A DNA stretch of 64,000 nt from Pogonophryne albipinna (GCA_028583405.1 CM053243.1:21183550-21247549); one strand, 5' to 3'. Counted from the stretch's first letter, positions 48,535 to 62,200 are shown. Notes: generated from the sequence alone by a model not told the origin. A program made the numbers and translations.

Positions 48535-48827
48535 TGTGAGAGCCAGAAATCTTGTTTGTTTGGAGGTGACCAAATACTTATTTTACCGTGGAATTTACCA
48601 ATTAATTCATTAAAAATCCTACAATGTGATTTCCTGGATTAATTCCCCCCATTCTGTCTCTCATAGTTGAAATGTACCTAGGATGAAAATTACAGGCCTC
48701 TCTCATCTTTTTAAGTGGGAGAACTTGCACAATTGGTGGCTAACTAAATACTTTTTTGCCCCACTGTATGTATGTATATATATTTACAGCTGCATATGTT
48801 TTTTTCATAGGTGAACTCCTGGACTTT

Positions 48828-48954
<127 letters not shown>

Positions 48955-48969
48955 CTCTTGGAGCTCATT

Positions 48970-51950
48970 TACAGCTCTAAGTTTCGATTGAGTCCAGGCA
49001 CTCTGACCCTAAATATTAATAACCAGTAACATCAACGCTTGTAACGTTTTGCAGCCTATAGCCAGCCCAAAATAAATGCATGATAGGCATTTGCACAGGA
49101 CAGGTGAAGAGAAGCAGCCATTACATTGTTTATTTATTAATAAGGCCAGAGTCTCTGTCAGCTCAATATCAATACAAATCAGGTACTAATTAGATTATGT
49201 AAGCAAAAATAAATACTAAACTTCATAAACCGTTTAACATAAAAGCAAACAAGGTGTAAACATGGCTGTTAATGACTTTTAGAAAGAAATTGTGAAAATG
49301 ATTTAGCCCTCCATCTTTAATGGTTTTTTACACTGCTGAAATATTGGTAGGCTTACTTTTATGAAATTGTGAGAACCCTTGCTATTCAAATATTTAAAAA
49401 ATGATTTCTTGTAGAAGGCCAAGTGAGAGATAAACTGTATGGAGGCTTAGACACTGCTTCCTGCAAAACAACCTTCTTGAGATACAAGTTAATCAACTCC
49501 TATGCTCCAACTCCAGCTTTCCAAATCACTGATCACTGGAGCACACGGAAAATAAATCATATTCTAATATTATGATATGAAATCCTGAGATTAACTTTAG
49601 CAAAGCAAGGGCGAACTTTAGAAAGTAGACCCAAAAAATTAAAATAATGAATGACTTTGAGAGCGAATGTTGAAGGAGACTTGCCTGGGAATGGGACTGG
49701 ATGGTGAGAGATGGAGCTGTCTGCCACTGACCAATGACTACATGATGATGCAGGAACTCTAATTATCAGACAACTCATTTAGTCTGACAGAATGATTCAC
49801 AGCCACTGGAAATATATGTGCTGTATCCATGGTGAAACTCAGTAGCACGCACGTATGCACGCACACGCACACACAAACGCACGCACGCACAGACAGACAC
49901 ACGCACACACACTACAGCTACTATATTGGAAGATATGTTTGCTTGTGTGTATAAAAGGTAGACAACTAGCAAGTTTTCTTTTTTAAATGTTAAAATAATT
50001 AAACATTTTAATTATTCTATGTTTTGAAATTGCAAAAAAACGCTAATACATTGTTCTGTTTCCTTGAGACAGTTTATACATTTGCTGTGAAACCCTTGTA
50101 TGTCTCTCCTTTTATTTTCTGTTATCTCTACTGTTTTCTACTTAATAAAGGCATTAAATACCTAAATATAGTTGATTTAATGTTTAGCTTGTAAACATGA
50201 CAGTCTGAAAGCAAGGGATGCTGTAAATATTTCTTTCATATTTTACTCAAGAGTTTTCCAATTTGCAAGTGAAATTACAGTTTATTGTGACACAAACCAC
50301 ATTATAGTCGATTGCCTGTGGGAAATGTAGATACATAAATAGCTTAAAAGTTTGGTATGCATGGGTACTTTCATAAACCTTTAGAAAACAACACCATGTG
50401 CGTTGTAATGACTGACTCACTATAACATAAGATATGTAGATATTACAAACTCTCTGTAAATAGTATTTCTTCAGATTTGTCAAAAAGTAGACTTTACTTG
50501 ATTTGCATTAAAACACACACATAGGAATTAATGTTGTGAATAGTGAGATAATCAGTTATTATCAGTGTTTATCAGCCCATGGCAACTCCATTATGTTAAT
50601 TTTGAAAACACGGTTGTAGCACCAGCAGTGATGAATAACAAAAGCCTGGAGCTGTATTTTCCTTTATTTCTCTAAAGGGTTTCAGATTGTACAAGATTTC
50701 ATTTGTGCTCTGTTGTTATTTTACATTCATATGAGGTCACATAATAAAAATGGCATTCAGAAGAACCTTCTGCTGCCTGAATGTAACATTGTTTAAGAAA
50801 CAAAAACGTGTTTCTCATGCCTAAGTGAAGTCAACTAGAGTCAGCTATTTTGGTGGTATTGTAGATTTTGAATCAGATGTACTGGGGTACTTTTTATTTA
50901 AAACAAGCTCAATCTGGTAACATTGTTCTTCTTTTCTTCAATACACTTGCTTTTGGTTTTCTTTCTCTTCTCTCTGCCCAAATATATTCCACACTTCCAA
51001 CGCGTCAGTCAAACATTTAAAAATGTCAGCACATCGATACGAGGCACGGCGTAGGTTGAGGTCTGTTTGTGCAAGAGGGAGAATAATAGAGAGAATTTCA
51101 GGGATGGATTTTTCTGCCGGAGACATATCAAACTTTCTTTTGAAACTAATCCTTGGCCTGAACATCTGTTATTCAATATAAACTGCAGGCATATTTATTT
51201 GCATAGTGAAACTGGTTTGCTTGCCACGGTCAAATGATTGAATTGGAAAATAATGGGTTTTGTTTGTCTTGTGTTTACAGAACTATATGTTAATTAAATA
51301 TATATTTACAAATGGAAACAAATACGAGAGAAATATCAAAAACGACTTAGTGTCAATCAAGGACCACCACTCATTCCTTTAATCTCTTTCGCTTTATTAC
51401 TTAGAAACCGATGACCAAAATATTGTATTTGGTTTGTCCTTGCCTTCCGGAAAAGCCTTATATAGAATACATACTTCCACTTTTGAAAATCAACTGTCAT
51501 AAATCTTCCTCATTGTTAAGATCAGGCAGGATGAAGACTTCTCATTAGCCTTTAGATTAGATTTGTTAAAAGCCTTTCACTTTTCATATTCGCTTTCCTC
51601 TGCACAATGACCATTTATCTTCCATTAGTTGATGAAATCGTCATCCTCACATCCTTTTATCTCCCTCCAAAGTTATTTTTCCTGCTTTGAGCTGTGTTTC
51701 ATACTTTTCTTTGTTTCCAAAATATGGAGAGTATCATTCTTCTTCTTCTTTTCTTTGAGGACCTTTGTGCTGCAAACCTTTGTTTGCTTTCTTTTAAAAT
51801 AATATTAGGCATCTTTTTTTAAGCTCTTTACATTTTTCATATGTGTTGAGCTTCACCTCAAGTTGTTGCATGGTTCTGTCATCTTTGTGATTTTCTCACC
51901 TCTGTCAAACATGTCTGAATTAAAACAAATATATATTTTATTATCTCAGT
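48970..51950. other. Intergenic DNA, no gene recognised
   Basis: AT-rich. A short CA/CG-rich microsatellite (CACGCACG) lies at about 49845-49915. No supported coding region. Confidence 0.5.
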
Positions 51951-51974
51951 TTCTTGATCCCATTTTCTCCTGGA

Positions 51975-52165
51975 TTATTCCATGTCTGCCAGACGATGTT
52001 TAAGGGCCTCCACCTCCCTCATGGATATGGCCGTCTGTCTTTCTCTAGCCTGGTCCAGTCCTCTTTGTGGTGCTCCATCTGTTTGTGCAGAGACTGTGTT
52101 TGTCTCTCCTGTCCCTCTAGCCTGGTGACAAACACTTTGCCTGCAGTCCTTGAGCTTCCTGCCAA
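51975..52165 (-). pseudogene. Possible decayed coiled-coil exon, frameshifted
   Basis: On the minus strand, after an acceptor-like TTTGGCAG at about 52166, one frame reads RLEGQERQTQSLHKQMEHHK...TRLEKD. A neighbouring frame continues MREVEALKHRLADME. Both are charged, heptad-like and abut, as expected of one coiled-coil exon broken by a 1-2 bp indel. No donor is seen at the far end. The gene is unknown. Confidence 0.35.
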
Positions 52166-53499
52166 ACATAAAGGCACTCAAACACCTCAGCCTTGTCATC
52201 CAAGTGTGACTGGTTGATTCAGTAATTCAATATTTCTGGGTTTGCTACAGTGGTGTGTCTAATAGCAGCTCGTCGTCATGTTTTTATCAGCAAAATATTG
52301 TGATATTTGATTTTCTCCATATTGCCCAGCTCTAATTCAAAAGCATTATATATTTTTTTTATTTGTGGTTATATCAGTGTAATTGTGACAGGGATTTTTT
52401 ACCTTTGGAGGAAATCCCAATTTCACTGAACATGTCTACATGCATTTTATTACAGAAGTGTGTGAATGGTTTAGCCAAACTCAAGGCTTTCCCTTTAAAC
52501 ACAGATACAAATCAGTAAACGTTCATGAAAAATCATGCATGACATCAACATTGGAATGGAAAGATTGAAATATCTGACGCGGTGTGAACATGTGCACAGA
52601 GATTAAACTCATACAGTATCAACCCCATCATCTAACGTATCAACAAACAGGTTTATTTCCCAAAATGTCAGAGTGCTCTTTAAAGATTCACACTGCCCAA
52701 TATCACCCAATCATATACAACCAGGATGTTATGGCACTATTCAAGTTTTCTTACAGTAAGACTCTCCAATGGTTCTATATCAACTTGACTACATTACAAA
52801 ACTGAAATGTTCATTGGAGTATGAATGATCTGTCAATAATTGAGTTTTATATATCCAGAGTTATATATCCATGATTTCAAACATGTTTTCACCTGCTTCA
52901 CCTCTTTGATGGCAGGATGGTAAACCTCAGTGTTATAGTTGCTGAAGATCAAAGGTATACATTTCATGGTGGCTGCTTCTGCACTTACAGAAATTACATT
53001 TTGGAGGATTTAGCTATCTGTATTCTGATCAATTCACTTTGTAGATTATTTAGAGAACGCAAATGATATATGATTGAAAATAAATATGATCTTAAAATAT
53101 TCCCTGGTGAACCAGTGAATGGTGTTGTTGTGCAGAGCTGCTGTTACTATTCGTCGAACAAATAAACATTGCATATGGTCTGGGGGGGGGGTCTTTGTAT
53201 ATTCAAAGAAACAAACAGACACAAAGCTCATCCTGATGCTCAAAAGCATGATCATAAGCAATGCACATGAGGCAAAATCCCCCACAGATCACGTATTAGT
53301 CTCAAGAAAACGTTCCAGTGTGAAGTTTTATTATTCACAGTCGGCTGCTGAGCGTTTATGCCGGGGAACTTTCTGACCCGGGGTCAGACTTGTCCCAGCT
53401 GGCTTTAACTTCGTCACTGCGACTGCTCGCTGACCTTACACAGGCTGTCTATCAAATTATAATATAATAAATAAATACAGCATAGTTGAATAACCCTGC

Positions 53500-53501
<2 letters not shown>

Positions 53502-53554
<53 letters not shown>

Positions 53555-53620
53555 GCCTGCCTGTCTGCCTGTCTGTCTGTCTGCCTGTCTGCCTGTCTGC
53601 CTGTCTGTCTGTCTGTCTGT
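53502..53620. repeat. (TCTG)n / (CTGC)n tetranucleotide repeat
   Basis: About 30 tetranucleotide units with CTGC variants in the second half. Confidence 0.95.
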
Positions 53621-53624
53621 ACAG

Positions 53625-55985
53625 AGGTACACAGTTAACATTTCCAATATGATCTTTTACTAATAAATTCACTTTTTAAGACTATTAAGCATACAACAAG
53701 AACTTCATTTGAGGCTTACATTGATATCGACTTTCTGCAGAACAAACACACTACTACACTACCCTATTGCAGAGACATACAACTTGAGAAATGTTATCCA
53801 TCACTGTGAAATATGTGTAGCTTGTGTTCTTCAAATTACCAGTGTGTAGTAAAGCAGCCAAGCTTGTCATACACATGCTGTGCAGAAGAACATTATTTAA
53901 ATGACAGAACATTATTTAGAATTCAAGACCATGAAACTGTTGTTCTTCTTAATCGAAAAAATAGCAATTCTTACATTATGTTGCTATTCGAATCAGCACA
54001 CTAATGTGTTGCTTAATATCACACAAATGCATATTTTAATTAAATATTTTTAATATTAATACATGCACTTCTGCCAAGCAATCTTTGGTTATCAACAAAA
54101 AGGATGTTGCTGTCAAGATGGTGCACTAATTAGAAAGGTTTAAACAAGGTTTCTATATTGGAACCACAGTATCTGTTGTATACTAATGTAAGTAATTGAT
54201 TGTTTTGTTTTCAGGGGAACATGATTGCATTGAACTGTGTAATTACCTTGTAAAGCTCAGGAATTGGAATAATACACAGAGCAATCTCTCAAAGTGACCA
54301 CCAATGGCTAAATGAAGCTGGATTTCCAAGTGAATGCCACATACACAGCCTGGCAGCATCCTGTTTTTTCGTTTTTTGGTGTATTTGAGAGTGAACTGCA
54401 GAGGTCGTAGACTACTCAGACCCCTGAGGACAGCTGCTCCGTGTGAGTTCAGGTGGCAAACAAAGCCTGGAGCAAACAAAGCCTGGAGCAACCACAGCGC
54501 TCCAGCTCAGCGTCACCGGTCTAAAGATTTCTTAAATTCCCCATGCTTTTTGACCAGGAGGTTAAGAATATCTGATGCACTTTACTGACTGAGGCTAAAT
54601 GTTAAATATTCCCTGGTTGTCGCTGATACTCACAAACTGTCCAAACACAGTACAAGTTTTGTTGCAGGCACAGTCAATATCCATCCATGTTTTTTGGAGT
54701 TAGACTTCAGCTGTTTACTCAGATTCAGTGTGCTTGCGTCCTGGCAAACAGCTCAATACAAACAACAAGAACAAATATGTGTAGTTGTATCAGATATTCT
54801 GTTTGGACAGCACAGTATGAATGTGGCTTAACACCCTCAAACGTGCAAAGAACTGCCTGTCTGTCCACTAAAAGTGACACCTAATCTTCCAAACTGCCAA
54901 TGTAGCTGGGGAAGGGTGATAGTAGAGACAGACAGGGAAAAGCATATTGGGCAAGCTCCACATCTGACCTTCACCACACAGACCTGTGGAGAATCGATGG
55001 CATTGATCAAAGAATCGTTGTACAGACCAAAAAGTATAGGAAGAATAAAAAACTAGACCAATATGTTGCTAGGCTGACAAAAAGCATAGCTGATTTATTT
55101 CTTTAAAGGTTGTTTTTTCAAAGATAGATAGAGTGGGGATGAGGCATTCCTGTTAATCAAGTACTCTTTAAATTAAGTGGAGCACTTACTCGTAAAATCC
55201 GTTGGTCTGCTTTGCTATCGGAAGAAAGCCATGGTTGCTTACGTTTGTGCATTTTTTGTGCCAATTGCTACAGTAGGTTCATTACATGCTCCCTTACATC
55301 TCAATCGTATTCCCACCTTTAAGCGTTTTGCGGCTAATGAACAATTACCTTAAAAATCACATCTCTTTGATGCTGCATATTTTGTCATCAAAACCTTTTC
55401 TTCAGGAAGATATGCATCAACACAGAGTACCTGATTCCATGCAAGGCAAATGAGAGCTCTGAAAATTAAAATTAAATGACAGCGGGGGTTTGGGGGAGGC
55501 TTGTAAAGGTAGTCGTCATTCATCTGGGGAGTAAGTGCCAAAGCATAGAGGCTTAATCCAGGAAATGTAGATCCTACTCCCTCAGCAATTCATTGCTCAA
55601 ACTGTCTCTTCCTCATCTCAAGGCTTACTGAGATAGGATGAAATCCCTTGCATACTGGCTGCGGATCGATTGTCCAGACTAAGCAGAAATTTGATCTATA
55701 CAATGTCCTCAATAAAACAGGACCCAGTGGCGTGACTAAAGGCATGAGAGTGCCAGTCGAAGTGTTTCAGGCAGATGGTGTGGAGGTGTAGCAGGCACAA
55801 TACTCAAGGGGAGCCCTAGTGTGACGTACTCTGTTAGAATCTGGATCCGACCCTGGGGAGCAGGCAGAAGTTATGGTGTTCATTTTGGATGCACTCACAG
55901 ATTATGGTACGGTGTTTAGTTCTCTACAAAGCATTTTCCTTCTCCAACCAATCTGATTCTCACCTCTCACTGCTTATGACCATAG
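53625..55985. other. Intergenic DNA, no gene recognised
   Basis: Only short chance frames. A direct repeat AGCAAACAAAGCCTGG lies at about 54456-54487. Confidence 0.45.
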
Positions 55986-55989
55986 GCTT

Positions 55990-56200
55990 ATCAGAAGCAG
56001 AATCAGAATACCTTTATTAGTCCCACAGAGGGGAAATGTACGTTGTTACAGCAGAAAAAAAACAGACAGCTTAATGTTACATATTTTACATATGTTACTT
56101 GCATAAACAAGAATTAAATTATATTATAATAAAAAATATATTAAAATAAAAAGTTACACAATTTACAAAATAAACATCCTGTAACAGTTCTTAGGATTTA
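55990..56200 (-). repeat. LINE 3'-tail fragment, reverse orientation
   Basis: CAGAATCAGAATACCTTTATTAGTCCCACAGAGGGGAAAT is the complement of a typical teleost non-LTR tail. AT-rich, non-coding sequence follows. Confidence 0.65.
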
Positions 56201-56288
56201 GCAGCCAGGTATATATTGCAGTTATTAACGGCATATGTTGCACAAATAGCACATATTGCACATAGTTGGTTGGGCCATGGTTGGTTAA

Positions 56289-57090
56289 AGGGCCCATATC
56301 ATGGCCAATTCTACTGATCATAATTCCATTGTTGAGGTCTACTAAAATAGATTTATACTGTGCAATTTTCCAAACTCACATTGGTTTCTCATACAGCATC
56401 TCTGTAAAGTATGTGTATTCACCAGGTATTCACTCTCTGTCCTAAACGGCTTGTTGGAGCTCCTGCCCCCGTCCCCCCCCGTCCCCCGTCCCTGTGAGCC
56501 CAGTGTGCTCTGATTGGTCGGGAAGTTGCGAGGCTCGTCGCTGCGATCTGCTGCGAGGAGCGGACAGGCTTCCGGGTCGGCGATACAGCGAGAACAAGCG
56601 AAACTCATCCTGAGCACACACAAACACTCACAGCCGAAGTAAAAACAATAAGTGTGGCTTGATATTGAGTAAGAAAAAGGTTTATAACGCTGTGAGAATG
56701 GGTCTGCCGAGAGCATTTCTCCACGATCCCAACTTAGCAGCCCGAAAAACGTTTACCCATTTAAACAGTCGTGGTAGATACCTTGTTTGTTTTAAACATC
56801 ATAAATACACAAACAACAATGAATACTTACAGGTTGTGTAACCGAATCTCCCGCTGGTCCAAACAAAGTAGGAACAGCATCGTTCTTCAGTGCCCTACGC
56901 TGTACATATCCGGCATGAAGGAAAATGAGAAATCTCCAACGAGGCGTTTTGGGGCAGCATAGACTGTTCGTTTTACTCGCTACAGGGTGTACTTTGAGGG
57001 GTTTTGACTCTGCAGACCGTTTACATGCAGAAAAACCTTCATAACACACAAGGGGACGGGTAATAACCGGAAAAGCATGACATGGGACCT
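56289..57090. mobile_element. TTAA-flanked MITE, second family
   Basis: Ends AGGGCCCATATCATGG and the complement of AGGTCCCATGTCATGC, flanked by TTAA (56285-56288 and 57091-57094). About 800 bp and no transposase. Terminus style resembles the AGGGGACCTATCATG family, but the interior differs. Confidence 0.8.
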
Positions 57091-57147
57091 TTAACACCAA
57101 AGGGTGTTATAGTCTGTGTTGTGTGTGTGTGGGGGGGTGGGGATCTG

Positions 57148-57183
57148 GTTGTCCTTCCTTCTGCTGCAGGAAGGAAGGACAAC
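57148..57183. repeat. Short hairpin-forming inverted repeat
   Basis: GTTGTCCTTCCTTC and GGAAGGAAGGACAAC surround a 7-base spacer. Not followed by a U-run, so a terminator is not suggested. Confidence 0.7.
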
Positions 57184-57744
57184 AGTGAAAAGGCTAATGG
57201 GTATTATACAATTCTTTAGTCCGCCATGCCAAATTGATAGACATTGCATGATTTCTCTAAAACAAATCTGAAATAATATAAACTGGTGGCCCATTTAGAA
57301 CCACACATGTGGAAAAAGAAAGCTGGGTATACATTTTACTGATTATTGGTGAATAATCTCTTGGGGATATTGCTGAAAACACACTGAAGAGCAGGACTGA
57401 TGTAAACTCTGCCAGATGTTCAAAAACTGATTTGGAGAGACTTAACACAACTCTCAGCCAACTTTATTCTAATGTTTGCCTCTGCCTCTAAACCAGGGGT
57501 GAAAGTGGTTTGAATTTCTTGCAGGTACTATAATGCTAACCCGACCTTCTTTGGTTCATATTGTTCTCCTCCCGCCCCCAGCTTCATGCATCCCTGAACA
57601 CAAACTTCACATTTTTAATGCCTTTATGGGGTAGAAATTAGAAACACTTGACAATATGTATAGTCAATTATTTATTTTCAATTGTGCATACAACTTGTGT
57701 CAAAACTTAACAGACCATTAGCAAGGCATGTTGAGGGAGGTAAA

Positions 57745-57978
57745 CTACACACTTTTCCACATTTTCCACAGAGGGCTGAAGTAGCTCTCCTCTTCTGTGT
57801 ACCGGCGAGCCATGCAGCTTGTTGAGTGGGCTGCTCTTCTTCCTTTGCCCAGCCAGGTCTTCACATAAGGCAGTGGATCCCACTGTCTGCATGGTGGTCC
57901 CACAGAGCTGATGAAGAGGAGATTTGCTGCATTTTTTGTTGTAAGTTTGCTCCTATACTCAGTTATGATGTTGGTCAT
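57745..57978 (-). pseudogene. hAT transposase C-terminal remnant
   Basis: The frame reads TEYRSKLTTKNAANLL, then GPPCRQWDPLPYVKTWLGKGRR. This is the 'YR..L....DL......P....FDP..A...WL' layout near the end of KIAA1586-like hAT transposases. No upstream catalytic block is intact. Confidence 0.45.
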
Positions 57979-58384
57979 TGTGCTGAACCCCGTTCACAGT
58001 CAGCATTGCTTGGAGACAGTGTGTCCACTGCCATGAGCAACTTCTTCATTTTGTTGGGAATGTTTCTTCCTCCACTGGCCTTGTATTCTATATTGGTATA
58101 AATGAGCCAGCGTTCCCGCGCTGATCTTAAAAAGCCTTAAAGTCTAAAATCCAACGATCCAATTTTTATTTATGTTATCCCCCACTGTCCACACGCCGCG
58201 CGCACCGCGAAAAGTACCTTCCTCCCTGGTCGTCGCAGCTGCGCGTGGACGTCGCCCCGCGCGCGGGAGAATGAGATTAAAACAACCCTCAGCCCGACAT
58301 GAATCAAGACGGAACCAAACAATGCCCCCGGCCCGGCTGTCACATTGATACATCATTGTGGCCCCTGAGCCAAAAAGTTTGGCC

Positions 58385-58485
58385 ACCCCTGTTGTGGGAC
58401 GTTAACGATAAAACAGAATATTGTTGTTCTACTTTTAGACATCTCGCGATCGACTGGGGTTCGACTGGTTGGGCACCCCATATAG
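58385..58485 (-). repeat. Inverted left end of the CYB5B-intron hAT family
   Basis: Matches the complement of about 16498-16605 (the GTTAACGATAAAACAGAATA block and GATCGACTGGGG) and ends GGTTGGGCACCCCA. Just left of it, TTTGGCCACCCCTG is the end of a different hAT family. Confidence 0.75.
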
Positions 58486-58507
58486 AGATATACAGTTTGC
58501 TAGTTAG

Positions 58508-58714
58508 CTAACTTATTATATTCATCATGGCCAGGTTTATGTCCATTCTCTGGGCTAAATAAGCATCATCACCTGTGTCATCTGTGGGCGTTGTTTTTCT
58601 AATTTTAAGCACATTCTGAGTTTCTTCATCTCTCTCCTTTCTCTTAAACATCTGAAGAATCGTCGTTTGCATTTTTGCTTTAATTACCACGTAGCCTAAT
58701 TTTCTAGCTGTCAT
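58508..58714 (-). pseudogene. hAT transposase N-terminal remnant
   Basis: Starts near 58714 and includes QTTILQMFKRKERDEE, like the short basic start of some hAT transposases. The reading stops at the nested insertion. It pairs with the C-terminal piece at 57745-57978. Confidence 0.35.
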
Positions 58715-59285
58715 TCAGTCACTCCATTCTTTTCTCCTCCCGCTGTTCTGATCAAGTGGGAAAAAGCAAATATGTGACCCGCTCTAACGAAATCAGTCGG
58801 AAGTCGCAACGGCTCATTTCAAAATAAACGTGGATTTGCGTAAAAAAATAGTTTTTCGGGGTTCGGGTGTTTTGTTTGATTTTAAATAAACAAAGTCTTG
58901 GCTTTCATAATATGAAACTTGTTTCGGCAAATTCAGATGATAAATACAACTTAGAAGCTTGTAACGGCAGAATTACAAGCGGAGAACGGAGTAACTTGAG
59001 GTCACAGCAGGCATAACAACAGCCGGTGTTTCTCGTTAGTGTTTTCCCCGGGAAACAAACACAATACGCACAAACGCAAAAATACACAAACACACACACG
59101 TATACACACACACACACTCACGAGCTTCCCCCAGACCAGTAATCCAAACCAAAATATCTTCCCTTCGTAGTATAAATTCCACGGGTGGAGCTGTCAATTC
59201 TTCCTGGTCCTCCGGACCGCCTGGAAATCTCTTACCGGTACTAAGGACCGGGTAGGACCGGCACACTTTCAACACTGCTCTAAAC

Positions 59286-62200
59286 TATGTTTAAAACTTA
59301 CTGTGTGTGTGTGTAGAATAGAGAACAATATTGTGTATTATCATGTGTCAGTGTTTGTGCAGTCAAAGCAATGACAATACATTTCACATTAACATTTATA
59401 GCATCCACACCACCTTGGGTAAAGAGAAATTGAGTCTCATTTGTTGACGCAAAGCATTTTATGGCCTCCAGATTAATCTATAATTAAAATGGGACTCGGA
59501 CCCCTTCACTCCCATCAGGACATTTTGTGCTTGCGAAACACTAAGACATTAACAACATGACTGTGGCAATGAGTGCTAATGCGAGATGGCACAAGGGACA
59601 AGGGCATTAAATCACAAAGGAGTAAGTCCTAGATTAAGCTTTCACTTTTTCCACACATACACATGGGCAAACATTTAATGGACCAACAGAACCATTACCA
59701 TAACCCTGATGGGCTATAAACTGCATCACCCACTCCTCCCCAGATCATTTTGTACTGGTAGCATTATAAATCTGTATTAGTGTTGGTGAGAAGAGAGGGT
59801 TACATTTCAGTCAAGGAAGTGGCCCAGTTTAATTAAATAAATGCTGCCGGGATTAATCAAACAAAACTCTTAATACCAGGAATCTCATCTCCATACAGCA
59901 TCCACTTTAACAACCCATTCATCACATTCATTATAGCAGTGAGATTAATAGAGGGCTCAATTGTTGAAGCTTCTTTTGTTTCTCATATATATATTCAGCT
60001 TTTCCAGGTTTCTCTATCATAAAGTGGTGAAACTCTATTTATCTATTTCCTTCACTCAGCTGGTCTCCTTCAAATAATCGAAAGGACACAAGCCACAGAG
60101 CACACTTTGCATGCTGGGAGATTTTTCCTCTATAGTTTCAGTCAATGACACCACATGATAGCATCTGCAGATTTACACGTCAGATCCCTCTACAACTGAA
60201 ACACAACCCAATTCTCACATATTTAGAGCATTTGATCATGGGTCTAAGCAAGGACAGGTTTTCCAGAGAGGATTGGCAAACGTGTGTTCAGCCTGGCATA
60301 TTGTGTGTGACTAGATTTACAGAGAAATACTACACTAACATGTATTAGGATGTGTTAGGAAAAATATCACTCGTCACCGGCTTGGTCTTCAATATCAGGA
60401 TACATGTATTTACTATCCTTGCAAGAATGGAAGTAGTCACATATAGAGCTGCATGGGACAAGTAGTTCCCCTAACAGTGTCCTTCACATGCTTTATATAC
60501 AAGAGAGGGTGTTATTCAGTCACAAGATACATGTATACCGGTACAAAGCAGTGTGTAATGTTTAGTTCAGATTAGCTAAGGCAATAAACATGACAGTCAT
60601 ATGCCTATCTCCATAGAGGCTGAATCATCATGTTAATCGTTGTCACATAGCTATCATCTGCCTAAAACAGTGTGTCCTGACGCTCTTCTAGGTAATCATA
60701 CATCCTGTTACGTACACAGCTACGTAGGGCCTTTGTTATCATGTGCTACTCTGATATTAGAAGAGTACATTCAGTATTTTCCCAACAGAATGGTACATAT
60801 AACACATACATCAGTGGAAGAATGCAAGTAATGGCAATATTATATATACCTAGTTTATTCAACCATTTTTCTCAATAGAGGTAGAATCAGATTGTGAAAT
60901 CTTGATCTTACTTTCTTCAACTCCCTTTAAACCCACTATCGGGATTATAAAAATAATAATTATATTTATTTAATTCACAGTAGATGTGCCAAAAGATTAG
61001 TGAGGGCCAGCATTAATTTGAAACACTGTTTTGACTTATTTCAAGGCCCTGCAGCAGGTATCAAACTGTGCCAACATAAATCTACTCTGACAAGTTACAC
61101 CTTTCCCCGACCTAACTTTACTTTAATATACCTGTCAAATTCTACTGTCACCTTAGCAACGAGCAGATACACAAATATTGTGACATGACCTTGGCTTTAA
61201 GAAATCTGCTGAGGTGACAATGCTGTGGCTGGTCATTGCACGAGGGACAACAACATTTCTACAAAGTTCCTACATATAAAATGCACTGAAATAAAGTGTT
61301 TACTGTGATCTATAAAAGCAGTAAGATGGTTAATGAAATGTCATTTTATACCATGGCCCACAAATAGTTCAGCTGTAATCCCAACAGTCTTGCAAATGGT
61401 CAATAAGATACTTTTCACACCATTCTCTAACATGACTCTTGACTTGTCCAACCAAATAACAGCCAATAAAGCATGAATGTTTTTGTGACTGGTGCTCTAA
61501 AATACTTTATTTTTCCATTTGGCCTTATGCTTATCAAGAAGCTAAGTTATGATACTGCAGCAATGCCACTCAATTAAGAAATTATGAATGAATTATTAAG
61601 TCTTATGATGAAAAGCTACTAAATAGGCCTGAGGCAGTGGTTTTGTCAAATGCTGTTTTCAAAGTCAAGAGTCCGTTTTTAGGTTAACCATCAAGAAAAA
61701 CAAACATGAAGTCCTCATAGCATTCTGAAAAAAGTATAAGTATACTGTGAGTAATAATAATATAATCCTACATAGTCACAATATTTTCAGTCAAATTATT
61801 TAGACACATTGCAATCAGAATATGATGATGACAGATGGTGGGTTTTTTGACCAAAAATCTATCTAATCTAAATCCTGATTGGTCTGCAGAAATATGTGAC
61901 AATGCACACCCACTTTTAAATAGTGGAAGGAGTTAAAACAAAACAGAAATAAAAACTCTTATGTGCTATAATCAAAACTGTTCTGACTTGAACCCATTGC
62001 TCATTGTAAGAAGCTCTTTGAGAAACAGGGTTCAGATTGTTTAAAGCTGACCCACTGCAGCTTATTCCCTCTGTCCCAGAGCCCTAAACAAAATGCTTTT
62101 CTCTTCAGACTGTGAGAAAACAGGTGCTGACATTGCTTCAAATGTTTTTTAAATGTCCTTCAATAAAGTTTTGTCTCAGCGATAACTGTCAGCATCTCCT

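Larger units (their letters stand above)
46531..48766 (-). mobile_element. Tc1/mariner transposon carrying a nested hAT MITE
   Basis: Inverted repeats of about 200 bp start CAGTGGGGCAAAAAAGTATT. They are flanked by TA on both sides (46529-46530 and 48767-48768). Removing the nested MITE and one 8-bp duplication leaves 1,603 bp, the normal Tc1 length. The transposase is on the minus strand with one visible internal stop. Confidence 0.96.
57494..59277 (-). mobile_element. hAT element with exact 8-bp duplication and nested pieces
   Basis: Termini CAGGGGTGAAAGTGG and the complement of CAGTGTTGAAAGTGTG, with exact target duplication CTCTAAAC (57486-57493 and 59278-59285). Transposase remnants lie on the minus strand at 58714-58508 and 57978-57745. 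The intervening 58085-58480 contains the ends of two other hAT families. The segment 58890-59160 is shared, inverted, with 36890-37130. Confidence 0.85.

Noticed and set aside
50938..51165. 75-codon minus-strand frame with SIPEILSIILPLAQTDLN
   Set aside because: Looked exon-like at first, but no family recognised and no clean splice borders; probably chance.
53414..53672. Asp-Arg-Gln-Thr repeat frames
   Set aside because: Products of the (TCTG)n tetranucleotide repeat.
58901..59120. Paired plus/minus frames rich in Cys/Val near 59.0 kb
   Set aside because: CA-rich stretch inside the hAT element; no independent coding evidence.
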